DNA from: JAJDIA01 sp031555505
GTDB taxonomy: Bacteria; Bacteroidota; Bacteroidia; Bacteroidales; Tannerellaceae
DNA: 47,854 nt
Direction: 5' to 3'
Assembly: GCA_031555505.1 (NCBI GenBank)
Contig: JAVBUH010000043.1
Location: 1-47,854, forward strand
The translations under genes and the position numbers were made by a program. The notes under the pieces were generated by a model, which was not told the origin of the DNA, ran no database searches, and saw nothing but the letters and a program-made list of their open reading frames with translations. Positions within the stretch are counted from its first letter, which is position 1. Every line of letters starts with the position of its first letter. Below are positions 8,563-17,064 of this stretch, in pieces.

Positions 8563-9266
8563 CAGCCGCATTTATCCTCAATGAACTGCTTTCGATGGCC
8601 AACCCGGAGAAGGCTCGTTTCCTGCAAGGTTTCTTTAAAACCGGTAAGGGGGAGTATGCTGAAGGCGACGTCTTCCTGGGACTCGTTGTACCCCTTACCC
8701 GCTGTATTGCGAAAGCGAACAAACAAACGCCCATAGAAGAACTACAAACACTACTCCACAGCGAATACCACGAAGCGCGCCTCTGCGCCCTCCTCATCGT
8801 GGTGGAGCAATTCAAGAAAGCTTCTCCCGCCCAACAGGAGGTATTGTTTAATTTCTATCGGACGAATGCCAAAGCTGGCCGGGTCAACAACTGGGACCTG
8901 GTAGACGTGACGTGCCGGGACGTGATCGGCGCCTACCTGTTTGACAAAGACCGGGCGCCCTTGTACGAGTTGGCCGAATATGGCAACCTATGGGAACAGC
9001 GTATCTCCATCGTCTCCACCTGGATGTTTATCAAGCACCGGCAGTTCGACGATACTTTCGCCTTATCCGAACGATTGATCAACCACCCTCACGACCTTAT
9101 GCATAAGGCCATCGGCTGGATGCTCCGCGAGGTAGGCAAAAAAGATCGCGAGGCCCTTTCCGATTTTCTCGACACCCATGCCACGCAGTTACCCCGCACT
9201 GCCCTCCGCTATGCCATCGAACATTATCCGGAAGATGAGCGGCAGTTATACCTGAAGAAAAAATAA
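8559..9266 (+). CDS. AlkD-type DNA alkylation repair protein
   Basis: A 235-residue HEAT-like repeat DNA glycosylase of the AlkC/AlkD superfamily, which excises positively charged N3- and N7-alkylpurines without base flipping. Key AlkD residues are visible: Trp112 and Asp116 in NNWDLVD, Arg148 in LWEQRIS, and Trp187 in KAIGWMLREVGK. Spacing matches Bacillus AlkD closely. It starts inside the end of the dehydrogenase gene (ATGA overlap). A possible terminator follows at 9291-9331. Confidence 0.9.
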   Translation: MTAAFILNELLSMANPEKARFLQGFFKTGKGEYAEGDVFLGLVVPLTRCIAKANKQTPIEELQTLLHSEYHEARLCALLIVVEQFKKASPAQQEVLFNFYRTNAKAGRVNNWDLVDVTCRDVIGAYLFDKDRAPLYELAEYGNLWEQRISIVSTWMFIKHRQFDDTFALSERLINHPHDLMHKAIGWMLREVGKKDREALSDFLDTHATQLPRTALRYAIEHYPEDERQLYLKKK

Positions 9267-9290
9267 AGCGAAAAGAAATGGAAGGAGAGT

Positions 9291-9331
9291 AAAAGGAGAC
9301 ATTAACCAATCGTCGCAACACCTCCTTTTTT
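9291..9331 (+). terminator. Possible rho-independent terminator after the AlkD-type gene
   Basis: AAAAGGAG at 9291-9298 is complementary to CTCCTTTT at 9322-9329, which runs into a T tract. The loop of 23 nt is longer than usual, so this is tentative. Confidence 0.45.
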
Positions 9332-9644
9332 GAGCCTCCAGCCGTCCATTTTTTCCGGGCAGTTGATCGGCGCCTCCAAAATTTTGGATTCTGAAGGGGT
9401 CTGAGAAATACAAAAAGAAAGCAGGAATACCTTTTCATCTGCATCTATTCGCTACAAAAGCACCTGTATTAGCGACAAAAGCAACCATATTGTACATATA
9501 ACCGCCGAATCGGCGTCAATTTGTCAATCTGATTTCGTTCGATTTTTTTCTCCATCTGGAAAGGTTTACCATCCGTTACCATCTCTATGTGTATCATGAT
9601 ATATGAAGGCCGCTCGAAAGCAAGGTCGATGTCCGGTAATTTAC
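9332..9644. other. Gene-free spacer with short repeats
   Basis: About 310 bp without a convincing gene. The only structure noticed is a pair TCGCTACAAAAGCACC (9449-9464) and AGCGACAAAAGCAACC (9471-9486). These share ACAAAAGCA as a direct repeat and also form a 5-bp inverted repeat TCGCT/AGCGA. Confidence 0.4.
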
Positions 9645-9652
9645 TACTTTTG
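9645..9652 (+). promoter_or_regulatory. -7 box upstream of tcdA
   Basis: TACTTTTG matches TAnnTTTG and lies 18 bp before the tcdA ATG. No clear -33 element is seen at the standard spacing. Confidence 0.55.
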
Positions 9653-9670
9653 CAGTAAATAAAGACAACG

Positions 9671-10384
9671 ATGAGTTATTCCTGGAATACACGGACAGAG
9701 CTGCTGCTCGGAGCTGAACGGATGGAGCACCTGGCTCATTGCCATGTGCTGGTGGTGGGCCTCGGAGGCGTGGGAGCGTATGCAGCCGAACTGATCTGCC
9801 GCGCCGGTATAGGACAGATGACCATTGTAGATGCTGATACCGTACAGGAAAGCAACCTCAACCGCCAATTAGCAGCTCTTCACTCCACCCTGGAGAGACC
9901 CAAAGCGGAAGTGATAGGCGAACGGTTACTGGATATCAACCCGCGCCTGAAACTGACAATACTCAACGAATTCCTGCGCGACGAGCGGACCGAAGAAGTA
10001 CTCGACGCCACCAAATACGATTTTGTGGTGGATGCAATTGACTCGCTCAGCCCGAAAGTATTCCTGTTGGAATACACCTGCCGGAAAGGGATTCCCGTTG
10101 TATCGTCGATGGGAGCCGGTGCCAAAACAGACCCGTCGCAGATAATGCAGGCAGACATTGCCAAGTCGTACAACTGCACGCTGGCAAAGACCGTACGCAA
10201 ACGGTTGCATCATCTGGGAATACGGAAAGGGATTCCGGTGGTATTCTCTACCGAACAGGCCAACCCGGATGCCGTAGTGGAAACGGTAGGCGAAACCAAT
10301 AAACGCACCATGGTGGGAACTGTATCGTATATGCCGGCGCTATTTGGTTGCCACCTGGCTGCATACGTGATCAATCATATTTAA
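9671..10384 (+). CDS. tcdA: tRNA threonylcarbamoyladenosine dehydratase
   Basis: An E1/ThiF-like adenylating enzyme of 237 residues. TcdA uses ATP to cyclise t6A37 in ANN-decoding tRNAs to ct6A. The nucleotide-binding GLGGVGAYAAE is at 30-40 and the characteristic DADTVQESNLNRQ at 54-66. The length and lack of a C-terminal ubiquitin-like-protein transfer domain fit TcdA rather than MoeB or ThiF. A LolD-like gene follows after 5 bp, suggesting co-transcription. The symbol is given by family resemblance. Confidence 0.88.
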   Translation: MSYSWNTRTELLLGAERMEHLAHCHVLVVGLGGVGAYAAELICRAGIGQMTIVDADTVQESNLNRQLAALHSTLERPKAEVIGERLLDINPRLKLTILNEFLRDERTEEVLDATKYDFVVDAIDSLSPKVFLLEYTCRKGIPVVSSMGAGAKTDPSQIMQADIAKSYNCTLAKTVRKRLHHLGIRKGIPVVFSTEQANPDAVVETVGETNKRTMVGTVSYMPALFGCHLAAYVINHI

Positions 10385-10389
10385 TTTGA

Positions 10390-11052
10390 ATGCAAATGAT
10401 CAGAACAGAAAGCATCACAAAGAGTTTCGGCGATCTTCAGGTATTGAAGGGGATAGACATCACCATAGACGCCGGCGAAGTAGTAGCCATTGTAGGCCCC
10501 AGCGGAGCCGGTAAAACCACCCTGCTGCAAATTATCGGCACACTGGATACGCCGGATAACGGACGGCTATTTATGAACGACATTGAAACGGGACGGCTCA
10601 AAGACAAAGAGCTCTCGGCCTTCCGCAACCGCCACATCGGCTTTGTCTTCCAGTTCCATCAATTACTCCCCGAATTTACCGCTTTGGAGAATGTGATGAT
10701 CCCGGCACTGATCGCCCGCGAAAAGCCAACCGTTGCAGCGAAAAGAGCCAAGGAATTGCTTGATTACATGAAGCTTTCTGATCGGATGACGCACAAACCG
10801 GCCGAACTTTCAGGTGGCGAAAAGCAACGCGTAGCCGTGGCCAGGGCGCTGATCAACAACCCGGTCGTTATCCTGGCCGATGAACCTTCGGGCAGCCTTG
10901 ATACCCAAAACAAGGAAGAACTGCATGCCCTCTTCTTCGATCTACGCAGCCAGCTGAAGCAAACTTTTGTGATCGTCACACACGATGAACAACTGGCCGG
11001 TACGGCCGACCGCATCATTCGGATGAAAGACGGACAGATACACGAACAATAA
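10390..11052 (+). CDS. ABC transporter ATP-binding protein, LolD/MacB type
   Basis: A 220-residue ATPase subunit with Walker A GPSGAGKTT (36-44), Q-loop FVFQFHQLLPEF (86-97), signature LSGGEKQ (140-146) and Walker B VILADEP (160-166). The length and the LLPEFTALENV stretch are typical of LolD, which powers lipoprotein release from the inner membrane, or of the related MacB/FtsE class. No permease partner (LolC/E-like) is adjacent, so the partner must be encoded elsewhere. ATG at 10390 is used; ATG at 10396 is possible. Confidence 0.85.
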   Translation: MQMIRTESITKSFGDLQVLKGIDITIDAGEVVAIVGPSGAGKTTLLQIIGTLDTPDNGRLFMNDIETGRLKDKELSAFRNRHIGFVFQFHQLLPEFTALENVMIPALIAREKPTVAAKRAKELLDYMKLSDRMTHKPAELSGGEKQRVAVARALINNPVVILADEPSGSLDTQNKEELHALFFDLRSQLKQTFVIVTHDEQLAGTADRIIRMKDGQIHEQ

Positions 11053-11071
11053 CACCATAAATAGACATCGT

Positions 11072-12436
11072 ATGAGCAACAGAGCCACCTTCGGGAGTAA
11101 GATAGGCGTCATCCTGGCCACAGTAGGTTGCGCCGTAGGATTAGGAAATATCTGGCGTTTCCCGTATATGCTTGGAGCAAATGGGGGAGCGGCTTTTTTG
11201 TTAGTCTACATTGTTTGCATCATCATACTCGGCTTTCCGGTTATGATCACTGAGTTCTTTATCGGTCGGCATACAAACCGGAACACCGCCGGGGCTTTTA
11301 AAGCGCTGGCTCCAGGTAGCCAATGGACACTCATTGGGTATAACGGCGTATTAGCCGCCTTCCTCATACTTGGATTCTATTGTGTGGTATCGGGCTGGAC
11401 ACTGGATTATATCACACAGGCTGCGACCGGAAACCTGAGCGGGAAATCTGCCGAAACATTTGCAGCCGACTTTACACTATTGTCGTCTTCCATCTGGCGA
11501 CCTATCGGATGGACGGTAGCTTTTATTGCCATCACACATCTTATAATCGTATCCGGCGTGGAGAAAGGCATCGAACGGGCATCCAAATGGATGATGCCGG
11601 TACTGTTCCTGATCCTGGTGATACTCTGCATCCGTTCAGTCACCCTGCCGAATGCAGACAAAGGGCTGGCCTTCCTGTTCAATCCCGACTTTGGCAAAAT
11701 CACCTCCTCCGTGGTGTTAAGCGCCATGGGACAGGCTTTCTTCTCGCTAAGCATAGGAATGGGATGCCTGATCACCTATTCCTCTTATTTTTCCAAACAA
11801 ACCAACCTGCAAAAGACGGCAGGGCAGGTGATCGCATTGGATTCACTGGTTGCCATCCTGGCCGGTATCATGATCTTTCCGGCTGCCTTTGCCTTTGGAA
11901 TTACGCCGGATGCAGGGCCTGAACTGGTATTCATCACACTGCCGAATGTGTTCGAGCAGATGCCACTGGGGAATATATGGTCGCTCATTTTCTTTATCTT
12001 ATTGGCTTTAGCCGCCCTTACCTCTACTATTTCCCTGCACGAAGTAGCCACAGCCTATGTGCATGAAGAACACCGGATGTCGCGCCGGAAAGCGGCCTGG
12101 ATCGTTTCCTGCGGTGTGTTGGTGTTAGGCACCATCAGCTCGCTGTCGTTCGGCATCCTGAAAGAATATACCTTTTTGGGATTGACTTTCTTCAGTTTTC
12201 TTGATTATGCCACTGCCAAGATCATGCTTCCCTTGGGCGGTATGATGATCTGTATCTTTGTGGGTATGCGTATCGACAAAAAGATACTGAAAGCCGAACT
12301 AACCAACGAAGGTACAGTTCCCTTCTACTTCTTCAATACCTATGCTTTCTTCATGAAATACATTGCCCCGATACTGATCGGCCTTGTATTCCTGAATGAG
12401 CTGGGGCTTTACGGATGGATAACAAAGATCATATAA
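11072..12436 (+). CDS. Neurotransmitter:sodium symporter family transporter
   Basis: A 454-residue inner-membrane protein with about 11-12 hydrophobic segments. The N-terminus carries the family signature VGLGNIWRFPYMLGANGGAAF (about residues 21-41), whose first part forms the unwound TM1 that binds sodium and substrate in LeuT. These carriers usually import amino acids with sodium; the substrate here is unknown. The gene is 19 bp downstream of the LolD-like gene. Confidence 0.92.
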   Translation: MSNRATFGSKIGVILATVGCAVGLGNIWRFPYMLGANGGAAFLLVYIVCIIILGFPVMITEFFIGRHTNRNTAGAFKALAPGSQWTLIGYNGVLAAFLILGFYCVVSGWTLDYITQAATGNLSGKSAETFAADFTLLSSSIWRPIGWTVAFIAITHLIIVSGVEKGIERASKWMMPVLFLILVILCIRSVTLPNADKGLAFLFNPDFGKITSSVVLSAMGQAFFSLSIGMGCLITYSSYFSKQTNLQKTAGQVIALDSLVAILAGIMIFPAAFAFGITPDAGPELVFITLPNVFEQMPLGNIWSLIFFILLALAALTSTISLHEVATAYVHEEHRMSRRKAAWIVSCGVLVLGTISSLSFGILKEYTFLGLTFFSFLDYATAKIMLPLGGMMICIFVGMRIDKKILKAELTNEGTVPFYFFNTYAFFMKYIAPILIGLVFLNELGLYGWITKII

Positions 12437-12488
12437 CACTTTTTTTGTGACTAAAAAAGACTTTAAATAACAATAATACTTCTTAACT

Positions 12489-13226
12489 ATGATGTGGCGG
12501 GATTTTCTGTATTTTTCCAAAGGAGAGCGACGTGCGTTGACATTGTTGCTTGGCTTGATAACGATTGCTTTTATTCTCTTGCTGTTGTCGGATGGGCATC
12601 CGGAAACAGGCAAAGAGGCGGATACAAACCTGGCTGCGGATACGATCCGCGGAAGTGTGCAGATTGAAAAACGTTCAGAGGTAAAAACAACATCTGAATC
12701 TGACGAATACGGCAAAAAAGAGAAAGGAACGCCCAAGCAAAAACAAAGCATCTTTGCCGTCAAAGACTACAAACGCTCACTGTCCGCTCATTCTTCTTAC
12801 CCCAAGACAGCGAAATTCCAGGCGGGAACGGTAGTGGAATTGAATACTGCCGACAGCCTCACGCTGAAAAAAGTACCTGGTATCGGCAGCGCCTTTTCCC
12901 GTCGTATCATACGTTACCGGGAATTACTGGGTGGATTCCATTCCATTTTCCAGTTAAGTGAAGTATATGGCATTGATGCTGAGCGGTTTGAATCGCTAAA
13001 AAGCTGGTTTATTGTCGAGACAGCACACATCCGGCAATTATCTGTGAACACACTTCCCACGGATTCCCTCTCCAAACACCCGTATATCAGTTACCGGCAA
13101 GCCCGCGCCATGCACGATCTGCGTACCCGGAAAGGAAAGCTAACCGGTTGGGACAATCTTTCCCTGCTGGAAGAGTTCACGGAAGAAGACCGTAAACGAA
13201 TAGAGCCCTACCTGTCGTTTGAGTAA
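12489..13226 (+). CDS. Membrane-anchored helix-hairpin-helix protein, ComEA-like
   Basis: A 245-residue protein with one N-terminal membrane segment (about 18-34, LLLGLITIAFILLLLS), a charged linker, then a helix-hairpin-helix domain (VELNTADSLTLKKVPGIGSAF, about 116-136), and a second, more divergent HhH-like region near the C-terminus. The architecture resembles ComEA-type DNA-binding proteins on the periplasmic side of the inner membrane. A role in DNA uptake is possible but unproven. It begins 52 bp after the symporter gene. A second, unrelated HhH protein is at 40358-42424. Confidence 0.8.
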   Translation: MMWRDFLYFSKGERRALTLLLGLITIAFILLLLSDGHPETGKEADTNLAADTIRGSVQIEKRSEVKTTSESDEYGKKEKGTPKQKQSIFAVKDYKRSLSAHSSYPKTAKFQAGTVVELNTADSLTLKKVPGIGSAFSRRIIRYRELLGGFHSIFQLSEVYGIDAERFESLKSWFIVETAHIRQLSVNTLPTDSLSKHPYISYRQARAMHDLRTRKGKLTGWDNLSLLEEFTEEDRKRIEPYLSFE

Positions 13227-13255
13227 TTTTTAATCACTTTTGTGTTAATTAAATG

Positions 13256-13286
13256 TTCGTCATGATAGAAGAAAGGCATACCTTTG
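13256..13286 (+). promoter_or_regulatory. Promoter of the phosphate transporter gene
   Basis: TACCTTTG at 13279-13286 is a perfect TAnnTTTG -7 box. TTCG at 13256-13259, one base from TTTG, sits 19 bp upstream. The -7 box lies between the arms of a 9-bp inverted repeat (13271-13279 and 13303-13311). Confidence 0.65.
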
Positions 13287-13311
13287 TTATAGTTAAATAA
13301 GCATGCCTTTC
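13271..13311. repeat. 9-bp inverted repeat flanking the PiT promoter and leader
   Basis: GAAAGGCAT (13271-13279) and ATGCCTTTC (13303-13311) are perfect complements. One arm abuts the -7 box and the other ends 2 bp before the ATG. It could be a split operator; if transcription starts near 13293, only one arm is in the mRNA, which argues against a simple hairpin. Confidence 0.6.
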
Positions 13312-13313
13312 AC

Positions 13314-15572
13314 ATGGAGACATTTTACCTTTTCCTGGTCATCTTTATCTTTATATTGGCCATATTCGACCTGTCGGTTGGTGTGAGTAACGACGCTGTG
13401 AACTTCCTCAACGGCGCCATCGGCTCCAAAGCGGCTTCTTTTAAGACGATCATGGTCGTAGCGGCCTTGGGTGTATTTGTCGGCGCTTCCCTGTCTAACG
13501 GAATGATGGATGTAGCGAGGCATGGGATCTTCCAGCCTCAGTATTTCTATTTCAATGAGATCATGCTGATTGTACTGGCGGTGATGCTAACGGATATCGT
13601 ACTGCTGGATGTTTTTAATTCGCTGGGAATGCCTACATCCACCACTGTATCGTTGGTGTTTGAATTGCTGGGAGCTACAGTAGCCGTTGCGTTGATGAAA
13701 GTATACCATTCGGCCGATCCGCTTGAAGTTGTCAAACTGATCAATACCGATAAAGCCTTCACCGTTATCCTGGCCATCTTCGTTTCCGTAGCCATTGCCT
13801 TTTTCTTCGGGATGCTGGTCCAATATATGTCACGCATCATTTTTACATTCAATTACCGGCGTACATTGAAGTATTTCGGCGCATTGTTCGGCGGAGCGGC
13901 AGCTACGGCCATCGTGTATTTCATGCTGATCAAGGGGCTCAAAGACAGTTCGTTCATGACAAACGACCTGAAAGAGGCTACCTACGCCAATACCACCACG
14001 ATCCTATGGGGTTGTTTCTGCTTTTTTGGGGTACTGATGCAAATCCTTTGCTGGTTGAAAGTCAACATATTCAAAGTGATCGTTCTGATGGGAACCTTTT
14101 CGTTGGCATTAGCCTTTGCCGGCAACGACCTGGTGAACTTCATTGGTGTGCCGCTGGTAGGTTATTCTTCCTATATAGACCTAATGGCACAAGGGGGAAC
14201 AGCCGCTCCGGACAACTTCCTGATGAGCTCGTTGCTCGAATCCGCCCAAACTCCATGGTATTTCCTGGTGGGTGCGGGTGCAGTAATGGTCTTTGTGCTG
14301 ATCACTTCCAAAAAAGCACACAATGTAGTCAAAACATCCCTGGATCTTTCCCGCCAAACGGAAGGAGACGAGAACTTCGGCACTTCACCTGTTGCACGGG
14401 TATTGGTGCGTACGGCCAGCAACCTGTCGGCTTCCATCCTGAATGTGATCCCGCCGGCGGCTAAAAGCTGGATCGACAGCCGTTTCAATAACGATGAGAT
14501 CATCCTGGAAAACAAAGCCAGCTTTGACCTGGTCAGGGCTTCGGTCAATGTAGTCCTCTCCGGGCTCCTGATCGCTGTGGGAACATCCTTAAAATTACCG
14601 TTATCAACCACCTACGTCGCTTTTATGGTGGCCATGGGTAGTTCATTGGCCGACCGCGCCTGGGGACGGGAAAGCGCCGTTTATCGCATCACGGGCGTAC
14701 TATCCGTGATCGGTGGTTGGTTCATTACAGCCGGAGCCGCGTTTACAATCGCCTTTGTAGTAGCGCTGCTGATCTACCTGGGGGGTATCCCGGCCATGGT
14801 GGCCATGGTGGCATTGGCCGCCTATTCACTGGTACGCAGCCAGATCGCCTATCGTAAAAAACTGAAGAAAGAAGCGTTGAAAGAAGTAGTGAACACCACT
14901 GTGGCTCAACTTACCCAGACCACCAACAAACGCGAAGCCCTCGCCCTTTTCCGCAAGCACAACCGTGAAGAGATTTGTCAGGTGTTGCTTTTTGCTGCCG
15001 ATACACTGGATAAATCAGTCAATGCCATCATGCATGAAAACCTGAAAGAGTTACGCCGTATCATGAACGAGATCGACGAAAAACGTATCCACCTCAAACA
15101 GGTCAAACGGGTAGGCACCTTAGGTGTTGCCCAGCTTGAACACGATATCGCCGTCGAAAAAGGGCTCTATTACTACCAGAGCAATGATTTTGCCAGCGAG
15201 ATTGTCTACAGTCTTCGCCGACTTACCGATCCGGGAAAAGAACATATCGACAACAACTTCAACCCCTTTAATGAAGAAGAGAAGACAGATGTAGGGCAGG
15301 TGCTTCATCCGATCGTGATCTACCTCCACAACTGTGCTGATATGGTACGGAAGAACAATTACACGCCGCTCGAAGCACTGGTGTCCGAATCCGTAGGGAT
15401 CAGCAATAAGCTCACCGCCCTGAAAAAGGCCGAGCTGAAGCGCATCCAGCAAGACAGCGGTAAGAGTACCAAGACCAGTATGCTCTACCTCAACATGCTG
15501 CAGGAAACACAGAACGTGGTGAGCTTCACCACCAACCTGATCAAGGTTTGCCGCAAGTTCCAGATGGAATAG
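13314..15572 (+). CDS. PiT-family inorganic phosphate transporter with C-terminal cytosolic domain
   Basis: A 752-residue low-affinity phosphate/cation symporter. The two family repeats are recognisable: GVSNDAVNFLNGAIGSKAA near the N-terminus (about 23-41) and a second copy including GNDLVNFIGVPLVG (about 269-282). Another conserved segment, LPLSTTYVAFMVAMGSSLADR, lies at about 429-449. After the last membrane segment (about 500) comes a 240-residue helical cytosolic region, possibly PhoU/DUF47-like, which would link transport to regulation. That last assignment is inferred from helical, charged composition only. Confidence 0.9.
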   Translation: METFYLFLVIFIFILAIFDLSVGVSNDAVNFLNGAIGSKAASFKTIMVVAALGVFVGASLSNGMMDVARHGIFQPQYFYFNEIMLIVLAVMLTDIVLLDVFNSLGMPTSTTVSLVFELLGATVAVALMKVYHSADPLEVVKLINTDKAFTVILAIFVSVAIAFFFGMLVQYMSRIIFTFNYRRTLKYFGALFGGAAATAIVYFMLIKGLKDSSFMTNDLKEATYANTTTILWGCFCFFGVLMQILCWLKVNIFKVIVLMGTFSLALAFAGNDLVNFIGVPLVGYSSYIDLMAQGGTAAPDNFLMSSLLESAQTPWYFLVGAGAVMVFVLITSKKAHNVVKTSLDLSRQTEGDENFGTSPVARVLVRTASNLSASILNVIPPAAKSWIDSRFNNDEIILENKASFDLVRASVNVVLSGLLIAVGTSLKLPLSTTYVAFMVAMGSSLADRAWGRESAVYRITGVLSVIGGWFITAGAAFTIAFVVALLIYLGGIPAMVAMVALAAYSLVRSQIAYRKKLKKEALKEVVNTTVAQLTQTTNKREALALFRKHNREEICQVLLFAADTLDKSVNAIMHENLKELRRIMNEIDEKRIHLKQVKRVGTLGVAQLEHDIAVEKGLYYYQSNDFASEIVYSLRRLTDPGKEHIDNNFNPFNEEEKTDVGQVLHPIVIYLHNCADMVRKNNYTPLEALVSESVGISNKLTALKKAELKRIQQDSGKSTKTSMLYLNMLQETQNVVSFTTNLIKVCRKFQME

Positions 15573-15585
15573 AAACTTTTTTCTC

Positions 15586-15593
15586 TATTTTTG
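15586..15593 (+). promoter_or_regulatory. -7 box for the DUF4252/sigma cassette
   Basis: TATTTTTG matches TAnnTTTG. It gives a leader of about 95 nt before the first DUF4252 gene, which contains a nested stem-loop. Confidence 0.55.
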
Positions 15594-15610
15594 TCACAAC
15601 CGTTAACCGG

Positions 15611-15659
15611 CTCCCGTCTCCTTGATGTAAGTCCCTTCAAGGCGCGCAAAAGAAGGGAG
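15611..15659 (+). promoter_or_regulatory. Stem-loop in the 5' leader of the sigma cassette
   Basis: Two nested complementary pairs: CTCCC (15611-15615) with GGGAG (15655-15659), and CCTTGA (15620-15625) with TCAAGG (15637-15642). No T tract follows, so it is not an obvious terminator. It ends 36 nt before the ATG. Confidence 0.45.
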
Positions 15660-15695
15660 TAGCAAAGGATACTAATAACAGTTTAAAACAAATAG

Positions 15696-16151
15696 ATGAT
15701 GGTAAAGAAATACATGGCAATCCTCGCAATGATCGTTGTTTGCCAAGCCGCTTTCGGACAGAAGAACGTGAACCAGTTATTCAAGGAGTTTTCCGGCATG
15801 AAGAATACTTCTTCCGTCAATATCGGGAAAATCACCATGTCGTTCGCTAGCCTCTTCACGGAAACCATGGGTGTAGACGGAATTGAAATACTCTCTTTCG
15901 ATGAATGCACCCAAGACGTCAAAGACAAACTGCTGGCCGCCGTGAAGAACCTGAAAGACCCGGCGTATGAAACGATGGTATCTACCAACGAAGACAACGA
16001 ACGTGTTCGGGTACTGGTAAAGATCAACGACGACATGATCCGCGAAATGGTAGTCGTAACCACCGGCAACAGCAACGCCCTGGTTCGTATCAAGGGAAAG
16101 ATCAAACCCGAAGATATCCAGAAAGTAGTAGACCAGCACAGCAAGAAATAA
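15696..16151 (+). CDS. Secreted DUF4252 family protein (first copy)
   Basis: A 151-residue protein with an N-terminal signal peptide ending near AAFGQ (about residue 22), so exported to the periplasm or envelope. The remainder resembles DUF4252, a small Bacteroidetes family of unknown function often found beside ECF sigma factors. No lipobox cysteine is seen. The ATG may be at 15696 or 15699. Its stop shares one base with the sigma factor ATG. A clear paralogue is three genes downstream (17065-17535). Confidence 0.8.
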   Translation: MMVKKYMAILAMIVVCQAAFGQKNVNQLFKEFSGMKNTSSVNIGKITMSFASLFTETMGVDGIEILSFDECTQDVKDKLLAAVKNLKDPAYETMVSTNEDNERVRVLVKINDDMIREMVVVTTGNSNALVRIKGKIKPEDIQKVVDQHSKK

Positions 16152-16657
16152 TGGACGCAGACAGCTTCAAACGGCAGTACCTGCCGCTTCACCCGAAGCT
16201 CTTCCGGATCGCCCTCGCACTGGTGGGCAATAAGGAAGATGCAGAAGACCTCTTACAGGAAGCTTACTGTAAGTTGTGGAACAAGCGGAACCAACTGAGC
16301 ACCGTTGAAAACGCAGAAGCCTTCTCCGTCACCCTCGTCAAGAATCTCTGCCTCGACTTCCTCCGTTCGGCCCAGGTCAACCGCCAGGAAGAAAACGTAG
16401 AGAAGATGATACCGGTCGCTGCCGGTTCCACCCCCGATAGGGAAATGGAAGAACGAGACGAGATCAGGCACATCCAACACCTGATAGACCGGCTGCCCGA
16501 AAACCAGCGGCAGGTACTCCGCCTCCGTAGCCTCAGCGATTGCTCCATGGAAGAGATTGAACAAATAACCGGATTCAGTGCAGTGAATGTGCGCACATTA
16601 CTCTCACGGGCCCGGAAAATGGTAAAGGAACAATACGAAAAAATATACGCGCTATGA
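16151..16657 (+). CDS. ECF-type RNA polymerase sigma factor
   Basis: A 168-residue sigma-70 family factor with only regions 2 and 4. Region 2 spans about 8-75 (NKEDAEDLLQEAYCKLWNKR is the core-binding part). Region 4 spans about 112-162 (LPENQRQVLRLRSLSDCSMEEI, then a helix-turn-helix ending in LLSRARKMVKEQYE). Translation is coupled on both sides: a 1-bp overlap with the DUF4252 gene upstream and a 4-bp overlap with the putative anti-sigma gene downstream. Target promoters are unknown; such cassettes are normally autoregulated. Confidence 0.92.
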   Translation: MDADSFKRQYLPLHPKLFRIALALVGNKEDAEDLLQEAYCKLWNKRNQLSTVENAEAFSVTLVKNLCLDFLRSAQVNRQEENVEKMIPVAAGSTPDREMEERDEIRHIQHLIDRLPENQRQVLRLRSLSDCSMEEIEQITGFSAVNVRTLLSRARKMVKEQYEKIYAL

Positions 16658-17055
16658 ACGATAAACAGATTGACGAACTGATCAACCAGGCACTCCGTGA
16701 AGAACAGGCATTGCCCGAAGGGTTGTCCGAACGCCTCGAACAGTATATAGACACACTGGCCGACCGTGAGGAAGAGACGAAAAAACGTTCCTTGTTCAGC
16801 CGCCGTTCCTTCTACCTGGTGGGTAGCGTGGCCGCCGCCATGCTTATCGGACTGGCCCTCTTCTTCCAGACCGAAATGAATCCGAAGCCAACCATGGCCG
16901 ACACGTTCAGCGACCCGGAAGAAGCAGCTCTCGTAGCTCAACAAGCGTTGGCATTCATGTCTACGCAGCTCAATAAAGGATTGGCCCCTGTGGCCGATGC
17001 CGGTAAGGAAATCAACAAAGTAAATGAAATATTGAACAAACAATTCAACGAATAA
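16654..17055 (+). CDS. Putative anti-sigma factor, single-pass membrane protein
   Basis: A 133-residue protein with an acidic N-terminal cytosolic part (about 1-48), one membrane helix (about 52-70, YLVGSVAAAMLIGLALFF) and a C-terminal periplasmic tail of about 60 residues. Position immediately after the ECF sigma gene with a 4-bp overlap, together with the topology, suggests an anti-sigma factor. No zinc-binding HxxxCxxC motif is present, so it is not a ZAS-type anti-sigma and the assignment rests on context. Confidence 0.6.
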   Translation: MNDKQIDELINQALREEQALPEGLSERLEQYIDTLADREEETKKRSLFSRRSFYLVGSVAAAMLIGLALFFQTEMNPKPTMADTFSDPEEAALVAQQALAFMSTQLNKGLAPVADAGKEINKVNEILNKQFNE

Positions 17056-17064
17056 TAACACATC

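Noticed and set aside
9097..9444. 115-residue minus-strand frame overlapping the end of the AlkD-type gene
   Set aside because: Half is antisense to the AlkD-type gene and the rest lies in non-coding DNA; the product is not protein-like.
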